A stretch of 9,637 nt of DNA from Serpentinimonas sp. (GCA_025458665.1 JALOSG010000130.1:1-9637); one strand, 5' to 3'; positions 1 through 6,726 are shown, counted from the stretch's first letter. The notes: generated by a model from the letters alone, not told the origin. Numbers and translations: made by a program.

Positions 1-446
1 GGGTGAACCAGATCAACGCGGCCATAGGCAACCTGGACCAGATGACGCAGCAGAACGCGGCGCTGGTGGAGCAGAGTGCGGCGGCGGCCACCAGCATGAA
101 CGAGCAGGCCGCGCAGCTGACCCAGGTGGTGAGCGTGTTCCGGCTGAACGATGGAGATTCGGGCGCGGCGCCCCGTGCCACCTCGGCACCGGCGCCAGCG
201 CCGCGGCCCACGGCCAGCGGCACAAACCGCGGGGTTGCTGCAGGTAGCTCGGGCGCCTCGGGTGCCTCGCGGCTCGCCGCCCCGAAAGCGGCGTCCAAGC
301 CGGCGGCCAACCTGAACAAGCCCCGATCGGCGGCCGCGCCAAAGGCAGCGCTGGGCAACAGTGCAGCGGCTACACCCGCACCGGCCGCTTCCTCTGCCGC
401 CGCCCGCACGCCCAAGCAGGACGACGGGGAGTGGGATACCTTCTGA
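1..446 (+). CDS. Methyl-accepting chemotaxis protein, C-terminal fragment (5' end outside window)
   Basis: This is the tail of a chemoreceptor that signals through CheW and CheA; the start lies left of the window and codons are in frame from base 3. The first ~48 visible residues are the end of the cytoplasmic coiled coil. They contain the C-terminal methylation helix (QQNAALVEQSAAAATS, about residues 17-31) with the Glu-Gln pair typical of sites modified by CheR and CheB, and the common closing motif VSVFRL. About 90 residues of Ala/Pro/Ser-rich, presumably disordered linker follow. The protein ends in EWDTF, which resembles the CheR/CheB-docking pentapeptide NWETF of enterobacterial receptors. 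Ligand-binding and membrane segments are not visible, so the sensed signal cannot be named. It is convergent with the next gene, with 12 bases between the stop codons. The receptor family is secure; adaptation through the pentapeptide is inferred from family knowledge. Confidence 0.95.
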   Translation, partial: VNQINAAIGNLDQMTQQNAALVEQSAAAATSMNEQAAQLTQVVSVFRLNDGDSGAAPRATSAPAPAPRPTASGTNRGVAAGSSGASGASRLAAPKAASKPAANLNKPRSAAAPKAALGNSAAATPAPAASSAAARTPKQDDGEWDTF

Positions 447-458
447 GCGGGCCGGTGC

Positions 459-1391
459 CTACTCGCGTTCCACGTCGAGGTAGGTCCGGTTGGCCAGCTG
501 GGGTAGCCAGGTTTCGGCGTGCTCCAGCCGCATGAAGGCGCTGCCGTCGAAAGACTTCACCGCGCTGTCCATGTCGGTCATTTCGCTCACGGCGGCTCGC
601 ATGTGCTGGCGCAGCGCCACCAGCAGGTCGCGCGTGTCGCGCTGCGCCTGTTCCAGCGTGGTGAGTGGGCCATGCCCAGGCACAACCACGGCGGGCTGCA
701 GCGATTCCAGCGCCGCAAAACTGGCCAGCCAGGGTTTGGTGCGGCTGGCCGGGTTCATGCCCAGCATGCGCTGCACGTAGACCACATCGCCGGCAAAGGC
801 CACCCGCTGCTGTGGCAGCCACACAATCACATCGCCCGGCGAGTGGCCACCACCCCGGTACTTCACTTCCACCGCCACACCGCCCAGGCTCAGTGTCTCA
901 TCGGTGCCTTGCAGCCAGCGTTGCGGGAGCACCAGTTCGGTGCCCTGCAGGCGTTGCTTCAGCACGGGGCGCAACTGGTTCAGATGGGCTTGCCCGCGGT
1001 TGCGCATGTCGGTTTCGGCGCCTGCGTGCGCCATGATCTCGGCGCCCTGCGAACGGAAGTAGCTGTTGCCCAGCCAGCGTTGGTCCTGGCTACCGGAATT
1101 GATGACCCAGCGTATGGGCTGCGCCGTGACACGCTGGGCCGCTTTGGCCAGCAGTTCGGCGCCCTGGCGGCTGGCACCGCTGTCTATGAGTAGGGCACCC
1201 GCTGGCGTCACCACCAGCCCGTAGTTGGCGTTGAGCCCGTAGTTCTGAAAGGTGCGCGGTCCGCTCTCGCCGATATAGGCGTACACGCCTTCGGCCACAG
1301 GTTCAAAGCGCACCTCGAAAGCATGGGCCCAGCCGGGCAAGAACAGGGACAGCAGGAACCAACACGCCAGAGTGAGTGGACGGTACGGCAT
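459..1391 (-). CDS. Exported metallo-beta-lactamase-fold protein with degenerate zinc motif
   Basis: This 310-residue protein begins with a classic signal peptide (residues 1-24, ending WAHA before FEVRF), so it probably acts in the periplasm. I chose the ATG at 1391 because AGGAG lies 7 bases upstream and the signal peptide then starts correctly; the frame stays open further upstream to 1481. The MBL fold is shown by GLVVTPAGALLIDSG (about 58-72), GGGHSPGD with His183, FAGD with Asp202, and VVPGHGP with His240. The first metal motif, normally HxHxDH, reads NSGSQDQRWLGN at 98-109: Asp103 remains but the histidines are gone. It resembles the MBL proteins that accompany periplasmic quinoprotein or cytochrome systems (quinoprotein relay or SoxH-like hydrolases), though that subfamily is recalled, not searched. 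It lies 55 bases downstream of the multihaem cytochrome gene on the same strand and is probably co-transcribed. Whether it binds metal or hydrolyses anything is open. Confidence 0.88.
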   Translation of the reverse strand: MPYRPLTLACWFLLSLFLPGWAHAFEVRFEPVAEGVYAYIGESGPRTFQNYGLNANYGLVVTPAGALLIDSGASRQGAELLAKAAQRVTAQPIRWVINSGSQDQRWLGNSYFRSQGAEIMAHAGAETDMRNRGQAHLNQLRPVLKQRLQGTELVLPQRWLQGTDETLSLGGVAVEVKYRGGGHSPGDVIVWLPQQRVAFAGDVVYVQRMLGMNPASRTKPWLASFAALESLQPAVVVPGHGPLTTLEQAQRDTRDLLVALRQHMRAAVSEMTDMDSAVKSFDGSAFMRLEHAETWLPQLANRTYLDVERE

Positions 1392-1446
1392 TTCGGTTCT
1401 CCTCGAAAGCGACGCTGGCAAAACAAGCCTGGCGCAGCGCGGGGCC

Positions 1447-3522
1447 CTAGCGTACCGCCATATGGCGCAGCTGGCGCACATCGAGTTCGCTCACGGGGGC
1501 GGCCTGGTGGCCCCACTGCGAGCGCAGGTAGGTAAGCAATTCGGCCAGCTCAGCGTCGTTCAGGGCCAGCACGAAAGGGGGCATGCCAAAAGGACGCGGG
1601 TGCCCCGCTGTGGCAGGCGCAAAGCCGCCATTGAGCACGATTTGCAGCAGGTTGGCGGGGGAGGACATGCTGACCGTGCGGTTGCCCGCCAGCGGCGCGT
1701 AGGCAAAGTGTCCATCAGCGGTACGCACGCCCTGGCCTTGCTCGCCGTGGCACTGCATGCAGTGGTTGCGGTACAGGGTGGCGCCGAGCTCCGCGTTGCG
1801 GCCAGGTGTGGCGCTGGCGCGGCCGGGGGGGCTGGCGCCTTTGCCGGCTGCGGAATCCGTGCGCGGCAGAGATTGCAGGTACCGGGCCATGGCGCGCAGA
1901 TCTTCGGGCCGCCAGTGCTGTGTGCTGTGCTTCACCACCTCGGCCATGGGCCCGCTCACCACGGCGCCGCTCTGGGTGCGCCCGGTCTGGAACAGCGCCA
2001 CCACATCGGGCAGGGGCCAGTCCTGAACACCCGCCTCGTGCACATCGTTCAGGGAGGGGGCATACCAGTTCTGGCGCGGGATGATGCCACCCGCCAGATC
2101 CAGCATGTCGCGGTTGGCACCCAGCGCGTTGCGCGGTGCGTGGCAGGCGCTGCAATGGCCCAGGCCACGCACCAGGTAGGCGCCGCGTTCCAGTTCCGCG
2201 GCGGCGCTGGTTACGCCGGCTTCTGCCGGGGCGGGCGATGCGGCCAGTGGGGACTGGGTGGTGTTGCCGCGCTCGAAGTAGAGCGTACGCCACACCCACA
2301 AGGCAGCCTGTGTGTTGAAGGGCCAGCGCACCTGGTGCTCGGGCGGCGCCGCTTCGGCGGGTGGCAGGGCCTGGAAGTAGGCCCACAGTGCATCGCTGTC
2401 TTCCCGGGCAATATGGGTGGTGTTGTTGTAGGGGAAAGCGGGGTAGAGCAGGCGCCCATCGCGGGAGGTGCCGTGGTGCAGCGCTTGCCAGAAGTCGTCT
2501 GCAGTCCAGTCTTTCAGCCCGGCCGCAGCCGGAGTGAGGTTGCTGCTGAACACGGTGCCGAAGGGGGTTTCTATGGGCCTGCCACCCGCGTAGGGTGTGC
2601 CGCCTTGCACGGTGTGGCAGGTTTGGCAGTTGCCGAGGGTGGATAGGTAGCGGCCGCGTTCTATGGTGGCCTGGGTCGGTGTGGCAGGGCTTGTGGATGA
2701 GGCTGTAGAGCTTGCCGCAGCGGGTGCAGCGGTGGTGGCGGGCAAGGAGCCAGCGGGCAAGGAGGTAGCGGGGGGCTCCGCATACTGCGAGCAGAAATTG
2801 TCGCCCCCCGCTGGCTCCTTGTCCTTCGGGCTGGGTGTGCCGGGCGGGGGTGCGGGGCGTGTGTTGGCGGGCAGGGGCTGGCTGGCCAGCCAGCCGCTCA
2901 CGGCAGACACATCGCTGTGGCTCAGGCTTCTGGCTATGGGCGCCATGCAGTCGGCCTTGTGGGCGCCGCGCAGTCCCGTGCGCCAGGCGCCCATCTGTGC
3001 GTTCAGGTAGTCGCGCGGCAGTCCCAGCAGGCCGGGCACATCGGGCAGCACGCCGGTGAGCTGGGCGCCGTGGCACTGGGTGCAGGCGGGTACCTTCAGG
3101 GCGGGGTCGCCGCGCAGGGCCAGGGTCTCGCCGCGGCGTCGTTCCGCATCGCTCAAGGTGATGCGTGCGGGCGGCGGGTAGGGCAGGTCGAGCTGGGCAA
3201 AGTACTCGGCCATTTCGCGCAGATAGGCCTCGCTCAGCGGTTCAAGCATCTGGCCCATGAGACGGTAGCCGCGGTGCCCGTCCCGGAAGTTGATGAGCTG
3301 GTTGTACAGGTAGCCAGCGGGCTTGCCCGCGATGCGGGGGTAGTAGCCGTCGGGCGCAGCGCGGCCTTCAGCGCCATGGCAGGCGGTGCAGGCCTGCATG
3401 CGCTGCGCCATGCTGTCCTCGAAAGGCACAGCGGCGGGCCTGTCCTGGGCGAGCAGGGTGGGAGCGGTGGTGAGGGAGCAGGCCAGCCAGAGGGCACCTG
3501 CCCAGTTACGAAGCACAGACAT
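1447..3522 (-). CDS. Exported five-haem cytochrome c: dihaem c4-like plus alcohol-dehydrogenase-type trihaem modules
   Basis: This 691-residue periplasmic electron carrier has five CxxCH haem-attachment motifs: CTACH 45-49, CTQCH 147-151, CQTCH 299-303, CSACH 457-461 and CMQCH 588-592. The start is placed at the ATG giving a signal peptide (MSVLRNWAGALWLACSLTT..., cleavage near AQ-DR). No good Shine-Dalgarno precedes it; an in-frame TTG at 3594 would add 24 unlikely residues. Residues ~30-215 look like a tandem dihaem cytochrome of the c4/c553 kind. Residues ~215-285 are a Pro/Ala/Ser/Thr-rich linker. From ~287 the protein resembles the trihaem subunit of membrane alcohol, aldehyde or gluconate dehydrogenases (ERGRYLSTLGNCQTCH, then GAYLVRGLGHCSACHAPRN). 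No C-terminal membrane anchor is seen. It probably accepts electrons from a periplasmic dehydrogenase, but none is encoded in the window. It is the first gene of a likely operon with the MBL-fold gene. An FNR-type box lies 59-72 bases upstream. Confidence 0.93.
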   Translation of the reverse strand: MSVLRNWAGALWLACSLTTAPTLLAQDRPAAVPFEDSMAQRMQACTACHGAEGRAAPDGYYPRIAGKPAGYLYNQLINFRDGHRGYRLMGQMLEPLSEAYLREMAEYFAQLDLPYPPPARITLSDAERRRGETLALRGDPALKVPACTQCHGAQLTGVLPDVPGLLGLPRDYLNAQMGAWRTGLRGAHKADCMAPIARSLSHSDVSAVSGWLASQPLPANTRPAPPPGTPSPKDKEPAGGDNFCSQYAEPPATSLPAGSLPATTAAPAAASSTASSTSPATPTQATIERGRYLSTLGNCQTCHTVQGGTPYAGGRPIETPFGTVFSSNLTPAAAGLKDWTADDFWQALHHGTSRDGRLLYPAFPYNNTTHIAREDSDALWAYFQALPPAEAAPPEHQVRWPFNTQAALWVWRTLYFERGNTTQSPLAASPAPAEAGVTSAAAELERGAYLVRGLGHCSACHAPRNALGANRDMLDLAGGIIPRQNWYAPSLNDVHEAGVQDWPLPDVVALFQTGRTQSGAVVSGPMAEVVKHSTQHWRPEDLRAMARYLQSLPRTDSAAGKGASPPGRASATPGRNAELGATLYRNHCMQCHGEQGQGVRTADGHFAYAPLAGNRTVSMSSPANLLQIVLNGGFAPATAGHPRPFGMPPFVLALNDAELAELLTYLRSQWGHQAAPVSELDVRQLRHMAVR
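2743..2821. repeat. Nested direct and inverted repeats in the cytochrome linker
   Basis: The segment CAAGGAGCCAGCGGG (2743-2757) has a perfect 15-base inverted copy at 2807-2821. The next unit, 2758-2776, is a diverged direct copy of the left arm (15-base period). It pairs with 2803-2821 in 17 of 19 positions, including a perfect 10-base G/C-run match (AGCGGGGGGC against GCCCCCCGCT), with a 26-base loop. The repeats fall in the Pro/Ala-rich linker between the two haem modules and encode LPAGS/LPAT-like repeats. The cytochrome mRNA could fold here. Confidence 0.8.
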
Positions 3523-3580
3523 GGGTGAACAACAACTTGGCAGGCCAATGCTAACCCGCTGGCACGGAAAGCGCTGACGG

Positions 3581-3594
3581 TTGATGGATATCAA
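3581..3594. promoter_or_regulatory. FNR/ANR-type box, TTGAT-N4-ATCAA
   Basis: The sequence TTGATGGATATCAA is a perfect match to the FNR/ANR consensus TTGAT-N4-ATCAA. Its centre, 3587.5, lies 65.5 bases upstream of the cytochrome ATG. An activating position of -41.5 would put the cytochrome transcript start near 3546, leaving a leader of about 24 bases; a weak -10-like TAGCAT on the minus strand lies close to the expected place. The same site is ~150 bases upstream of the divergent DUF2892 gene, where TACATT (3622-3627) could be a -10 for the plus strand. Control by an oxygen-sensing FNR-family regulator is inferred from the motif and its position only. Confidence 0.65.
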
Positions 3595-3738
3595 TCACTT
3601 CCCAAGTCAGGGCGGTTCCAATACATTAGCGGTCGGGGGTTTGAAAGTACTGCCTGGGGTATGCGTCAAGTGTTCCCTGGCCCCCGTCCGCCCGCCATCG
3701 GGCCAAGGGCAGATTGAACACATTCACTGGAGTTGAAC

Positions 3739-3933
3739 ATGACCAAAAACGTTGGCGGCCTGGACCGCGCACTTCGCATCATTGTGGGACTGGCCCTGAT
3801 TGCCGCTGCCGCCACGGGCGTGCTGGGGGTATGGGCTTACCTTGGCGTGGTGCCCTTGCTCACGGGCCTGGTGGGCTGGTGCCCGCCGTATGGGCTGCTG
3901 GGCATCAACACCTGCGCCATGAAGAAGCAGTAA
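3739..3933 (+). CDS. Small inner-membrane protein, DUF2892 (YgaP-type transmembrane domain)
   Basis: This 64-residue protein starts at an ATG preceded by GGAG at a 6-base spacing, which decides it over the in-frame TTG at 3733. It begins with MTKNVGGLDRALRIIVGLAL, the typical opening of the DUF2892 domain, and has two hydrophobic helices (about residues 13-30 and 33-45) separated by a short turn. It ends in GWCPPYGLLGINTCAMKK. The two conserved cysteines (GWCPPYGLLGINTC) near the end of the second helix are family hallmarks. In YgaP this domain follows a rhodanese domain, but here it stands alone, so the function is unknown; sulfur or redox chemistry is a guess from the relatives. It is transcribed away from the cytochrome gene across a region with an FNR-type box, and is convergent with the next gene. 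Confidence 0.88.
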   Translation: MTKNVGGLDRALRIIVGLALIAAAATGVLGVWAYLGVVPLLTGLVGWCPPYGLLGINTCAMKKQ

Positions 3934-3953
3934 CCGACGCAGTGAGCTCCACA

Positions 3954-3975
3954 CCTGCGGGCGCAAGCGCGCAGG
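3954..3975. terminator. Hairpin between convergent genes, no U-tract
   Basis: CCTGCG (3954-3959) and CGCAGG (3970-3975) form a 6-base perfect GC-rich stem around a 10-base loop, in the gap between the DUF2892 stop and the stop of the convergent gene at 4006. Neither strand has a T-run after it, so it is not a canonical intrinsic terminator; at most it may stabilise 3' ends or help termination. Confidence 0.25.
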
Positions 3976-4005
3976 CGGAAGATGCGGGCCGGGATGCTGG
4001 TGGGC

Positions 4006-4548
4006 TTACTCCGGCGTGACGTGCAGCGCCACCAGAAAGCGCGACACCATGTTGTACGCAGCCACGGTGCCCACCAGTTCCACCAGCGCCTGGTTGCCCA
4101 GGGCGGCCTGAAGCCGGCGCATCAGCGCATCTTCCACGCGGATGTGCCGCGTCATCTGCAGCGTCAGTTCGGCGGCATCGGCCTGTAGCGCGCTGAAGGT
4201 GCTGGTGTCGAAGCGTTCGGTGCCCAGCAGGCGCAGGGCATCCAGCTGGGCTTGCGTGCCCCCCGCTTTCAGATACACCGGCGCGTGCTGCGTGAATTCG
4301 TACTCGGCCGCGTTGAGCACCGCCACACCGCACATGGCCAGTTCCCGCAGCTGCGGCTCCAGGCTCATGTGCTCGCGTACCTGCTTCAGGAACCCGTTCC
4401 ACCCGGTGGCCAACGGGGCGCTGTGCAGCAACATGCGGTCCAGGTTCAGCAGTTCCCCGCCGCGCCGCTCGCGGATGGCGGCCACCAGCGCCGCTGGCTC
4501 TTTCAGGTCCAGCGGCTGGAAGGGAACAGTGCGCTCGGCTTCGTTCAT
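4006..4548 (-). CDS. Carboxymuconolactone decarboxylase / AhpD-like family protein
   Basis: This 180-residue all-helical protein resembles the carboxymuconolactone decarboxylase-like family (PF02627 type). The core is at about residues 60-105 and includes QLRELAMCGVAVLNAAEYEF followed by TQHAP, matching the family pattern of a Tyr/Glu-rich helix then Gln-His (Glu82, Glu84, Gln87, His88). There is no CxxC pair, so a thiol peroxidase of the AhpD kind is unlikely; Cys73 is the only cysteine. Its ATG overlaps the stop of the upstream solute-binding protein gene by four bases (ATGA), so translation is probably coupled and the two work on the same substrate. Family members of this kind often sit in aromatic or organic-acid catabolic clusters. 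The exact reaction cannot be assigned, and it may not be a decarboxylase at all. Confidence 0.85.
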   Translation of the reverse strand: MNEAERTVPFQPLDLKEPAALVAAIRERRGGELLNLDRMLLHSAPLATGWNGFLKQVREHMSLEPQLRELAMCGVAVLNAAEYEFTQHAPVYLKAGGTQAQLDALRLLGTERFDTSTFSALQADAAELTLQMTRHIRVEDALMRRLQAALGNQALVELVGTVAAYNMVSRFLVALHVTPE

Positions 4549-5513
4549 TCGGTGATGTTGTTGTCTTTGATGAACTTGGCCCAGGTGGTCATCTGGCGCT
4601 CTACGAACGGGGTGAACACTTCGGGCCCGCCGCCATCGATCTTGATGCCTTGCGCCTCGAGCTTGCTGGACACGGCCGGGTCACGCAGTACCTTGCGCAG
4701 GGCTTCATTGAACTGGGTCACCACGGGCGCCGGGAGTTTGGCCGGGCCAATCACGCCCCACCAGGCTGGTGCATCGAAGCCGGGGAAGCCGCTCTCGGCA
4801 ATGGTGGGCACGTTGGGCATGTCCTTGGAGCGCGTGCTGGTGGTCACGGCCAGCGGCGTGACGTTGCCTGCATCGGCGTGCGGCTTCACCAGGAACAGCG
4901 AACCCACGGCCAGCGGTACATGGCCGCCCACAGCGTCGTTCATGAGCGGGCCACCGCCCCGGTAGGGAATGTGCGTCCAGCTGAAGCCGGCGTTCTGGGC
5001 CAGCTGGGCCAGCGCCAGGTGCCCCAGGCTGCCGGTGCCGATGGTGCCGTAGCTGGTGGGTTGCTTGGCTTTGGACTGCGTGACCAATTGCGCAAAGCTG
5101 GTGACCGGGGAGCCTTTGCTGGCCGCCACCACCATGGGTGCGGTACCCAGCAGGTTGATGTGCGTCAGGTCCTTCATGGTGTCGAACGCAATGCCGGGCT
5201 TGAGCGCCGGGTTCACCGCGTGGGTGTCGAACACCACGCCGAAGGTGTAGCCATCGGGCTCGGCGCGTGCCACGGCGGCGGTGCCGATCATGCCCGAGGC
5301 GCCGCCAATGTTCTCCACCACCACCGTCTGCTTGAGTTCGGTGCGCAGGCCTTCGGCCAAGATGCGGGCCACCTGGTCCACCGAGCCACCGGGCGGGAAT
5401 ACGGCGATGAGGCGGATGGGCTTGGCGCTGGGCCAGGCCTGGGCGTGGGCCACCGTGCCGCCCACGGCGGTCAGGGCCACCATGGCCGATACGAGCAACT
5501 TCTTCATCATCAT
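4545..5513 (-). CDS. Bug-family tripartite tricarboxylate transporter substrate-binding protein
   Basis: This is a 322-residue periplasmic solute-binding protein. The first of three consecutive ATGs is taken as the start because AGGAG lies 7 bases upstream. A signal peptide (MMMKKLLVSAMVALTAVGGT, cut after AHA or AQA, ~residue 24-26) leads into the Bug/TctC hallmark WPSAKPIRLIAVFPPGGSVD (27-46). Further family signatures are VVENIGGASGMIGT, ARAEPDGYTF, the ligand-pocket stretch HIPYRGGGPLMNDAVGGHV, and the C-terminal VPTIAESGFPGFDAPAWWG. Such proteins bind carboxylates or other small organic compounds. The membrane partners TctA and TctB are not in the window; orphan Bug genes are common in Burkholderiales. 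The gene is first in a two-gene unit with the CMD-like gene and is divergent from a 2-hydroxyacid dehydrogenase, which hints at a hydroxy- or keto-acid ligand. The ligand itself cannot be read from the sequence. Confidence 0.95.
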   Translation of the reverse strand: MMMKKLLVSAMVALTAVGGTVAHAQAWPSAKPIRLIAVFPPGGSVDQVARILAEGLRTELKQTVVVENIGGASGMIGTAAVARAEPDGYTFGVVFDTHAVNPALKPGIAFDTMKDLTHINLLGTAPMVVAASKGSPVTSFAQLVTQSKAKQPTSYGTIGTGSLGHLALAQLAQNAGFSWTHIPYRGGGPLMNDAVGGHVPLAVGSLFLVKPHADAGNVTPLAVTTSTRSKDMPNVPTIAESGFPGFDAPAWWGVIGPAKLPAPVVTQFNEALRKVLRDPAVSSKLEAQGIKIDGGGPEVFTPFVERQMTTWAKFIKDNNITE

Positions 5514-5700
5514 TTTTTGTCTCCTGCAGGGTGAGGTGGGAAGCTATGGCGTGAAAGCTGCACAGTATGGGCGGCTGATGGGCAAAGTCTGTACGTAAAA
5601 CTACGAGACGCGGCGGGACTATCATCGGCGCCTTTGCCCGCACCAGGACGGGCGGTCCCGCAGGTTTTCCCCACAGCGCCGAACCCACGAAGCAGAACCC
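5514..5700. promoter_or_regulatory. Divergent promoter region between Bug gene and 2-hydroxyacid dehydrogenase
   Basis: This 187-base spacer must hold promoters for both directions. For the plus strand the best -10 candidate is TATCAT (5620-5625), which would give a leader of about 70 bases, but no good -35 precedes it. A short dyad CGTA-AAAC-TACG (5594-5605) sits in the most AT-rich part and could be a regulator half-site pair, though four-base arms are weak evidence. For the minus strand only the ribosome-binding site AGGAG (5521-5525) is clear. No regulator gene is adjacent. Confidence 0.3.
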
Positions 5701-6726
5701 ATGACGCAGACCCCATCCGCCGTTGCCCCTTCTTCCCCCGCTGCCGCCTCTTCGGCCAAGCTGCCCCGCATCGTCGTGCTGGACGATTACGAGCAAGCCT
5801 TCGATACCCTGGCCGACTGGACGCCGGTGCGCGAGCACGCGCAACTGCACATCCAGACCACGCCGCTGCAGGGCGCACCGCTGCTGGACCTGCTGGTCGG
5901 CGCCGACGTGGTGGTGCTGATGCGCGACCGTACCCCGTTCAAGGCCGAACTGATTGCGCAGCTGCCCCGCCTGAAGCTGGTGGTGTTCACCGGAAACCGC
6001 AACATGGCCCTCGATACGGATGCCCTGGCTGCACGCAGCATTCCGGTGTGCCACACCGGCTGGGGCCCTTCCAAGGACAGCACCGCCGAACTCACCTGGA
6101 CGCTCATCATGGCCGCCCACAAGCGGCTGTTGGAGAACCACAGGGCGCTGGAACAGGGCCAGTGGCGCAGCGCGCACGCCATGTTGCCCATGCTCCAGGG
6201 CGAGACGCTGGGTCTGGTGGGCCTGGGCGAAATTGGCGGCCGCGTGGCGCGCTACGCGCGGGCCTTTGGCATGGAAGTGCTGGCCTGGAGCCCGCGCATG
6301 ACGCCCATGCGCGCCGCCGAACATGGCGCCACCTTTGTGGAACTGGACACGCTGCTGGCGCGCTCGCGCATAGTGAGCCTGCACCTGGTGGTGACACCGC
6401 AAACACGCGGTCTCATGAACGCCGAGAAGCTCGCACTCATGCGCCCGGACAGTCTGCTGGTGAACACTTCGCGATCCACCCTGATTGACACTACTGCGTT
6501 GCTGCAAGCTTTGCCGCAAGGCAGACCTGCGCAGGTCGCGCTCGATGTGTTCGACACCGAGCCGTTGCCCGCCAACGACCCGCTGCGCAGCTTCCCGCAG
6601 GTGCTGCTGAGCCCGCACCTGGGCTTTGTGGCGCAACCCGTGTTCGAGACCTTTGTGCGCGATGCGCGCGAGTGCGTACTGGCATGGCTGCATGGGCAGC
6701 CACTGCCGCGTGTATTGACAGCCTGA
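5701..6726 (+). CDS. D-2-hydroxyacid dehydrogenase (NAD(P)-dependent)
   Basis: This 341-residue enzyme belongs to the D-isomer-specific 2-hydroxyacid dehydrogenase family, which interconverts 2-keto and D-2-hydroxy acids in the cytoplasm. The nucleotide-binding glycine motif is GLGEIG at 174-179. The catalytic triad is visible as Arg258 (VNTSRS), Glu287 (FDTEPLP) and His306 (SPHLGF). The substrate-domain Asn-Arg is in FTGNRN (~97-101). Where NAD-specific members have an acidic residue at the end of the second strand, this protein reads LAWSPRM (194-200), so coenzyme preference is uncertain and NADP is possible. About 20 Ala/Ser/Pro-rich residues precede the fold at KLPRIVVLDDYE; an internal start is possible, but the ATG at 5701 is the best one despite a weak Shine-Dalgarno. 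It is divergent from the Bug/CMD pair. The substrate is unknown; glyoxylate or hydroxypyruvate reductase activity is possible but not shown. Confidence 0.93.
   Translation: MTQTPSAVAPSSPAAASSAKLPRIVVLDDYEQAFDTLADWTPVREHAQLHIQTTPLQGAPLLDLLVGADVVVLMRDRTPFKAELIAQLPRLKLVVFTGNRNMALDTDALAARSIPVCHTGWGPSKDSTAELTWTLIMAAHKRLLENHRALEQGQWRSAHAMLPMLQGETLGLVGLGEIGGRVARYARAFGMEVLAWSPRMTPMRAAEHGATFVELDTLLARSRIVSLHLVVTPQTRGLMNAEKLALMRPDSLLVNTSRSTLIDTTALLQALPQGRPAQVALDVFDTEPLPANDPLRSFPQVLLSPHLGFVAQPVFETFVRDARECVLAWLHGQPLPRVLTA

Noticed and set aside
1392..1481. N-terminal extension of the MBL-fold protein to 1481
   Set aside because: It would put 30 Arg/Cys-rich residues before a perfect signal peptide and bypass the AGGAG at 1399-1403.
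1372..2646. Long plus-strand open frame (424 codons) opposite the cytochrome gene
   Set aside because: It is antisense to a clear five-haem cytochrome and its product is Gly/Ala/Val-rich with no family pattern; long antisense frames are expected in GC-rich DNA.
2743..2821. Inverted repeat read as the end of an insertion sequence
   Set aside because: There is no transposase, no target duplication, and the repeats are inside an intact reading frame.
3641..3671. TTGAAA and, on the other strand, TTGACG as -35 elements in the cytochrome/DUF2892 spacer
   Set aside because: Neither has a convincing -10 at 16-18 bases, so no promoter is claimed from them.
4705..6693. Long minus-strand open frame (662 codons)
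   Set aside because: It runs antisense to the hydroxyacid dehydrogenase and out of frame through the Bug gene, with His/Arg/Gln-rich low-complexity translation.
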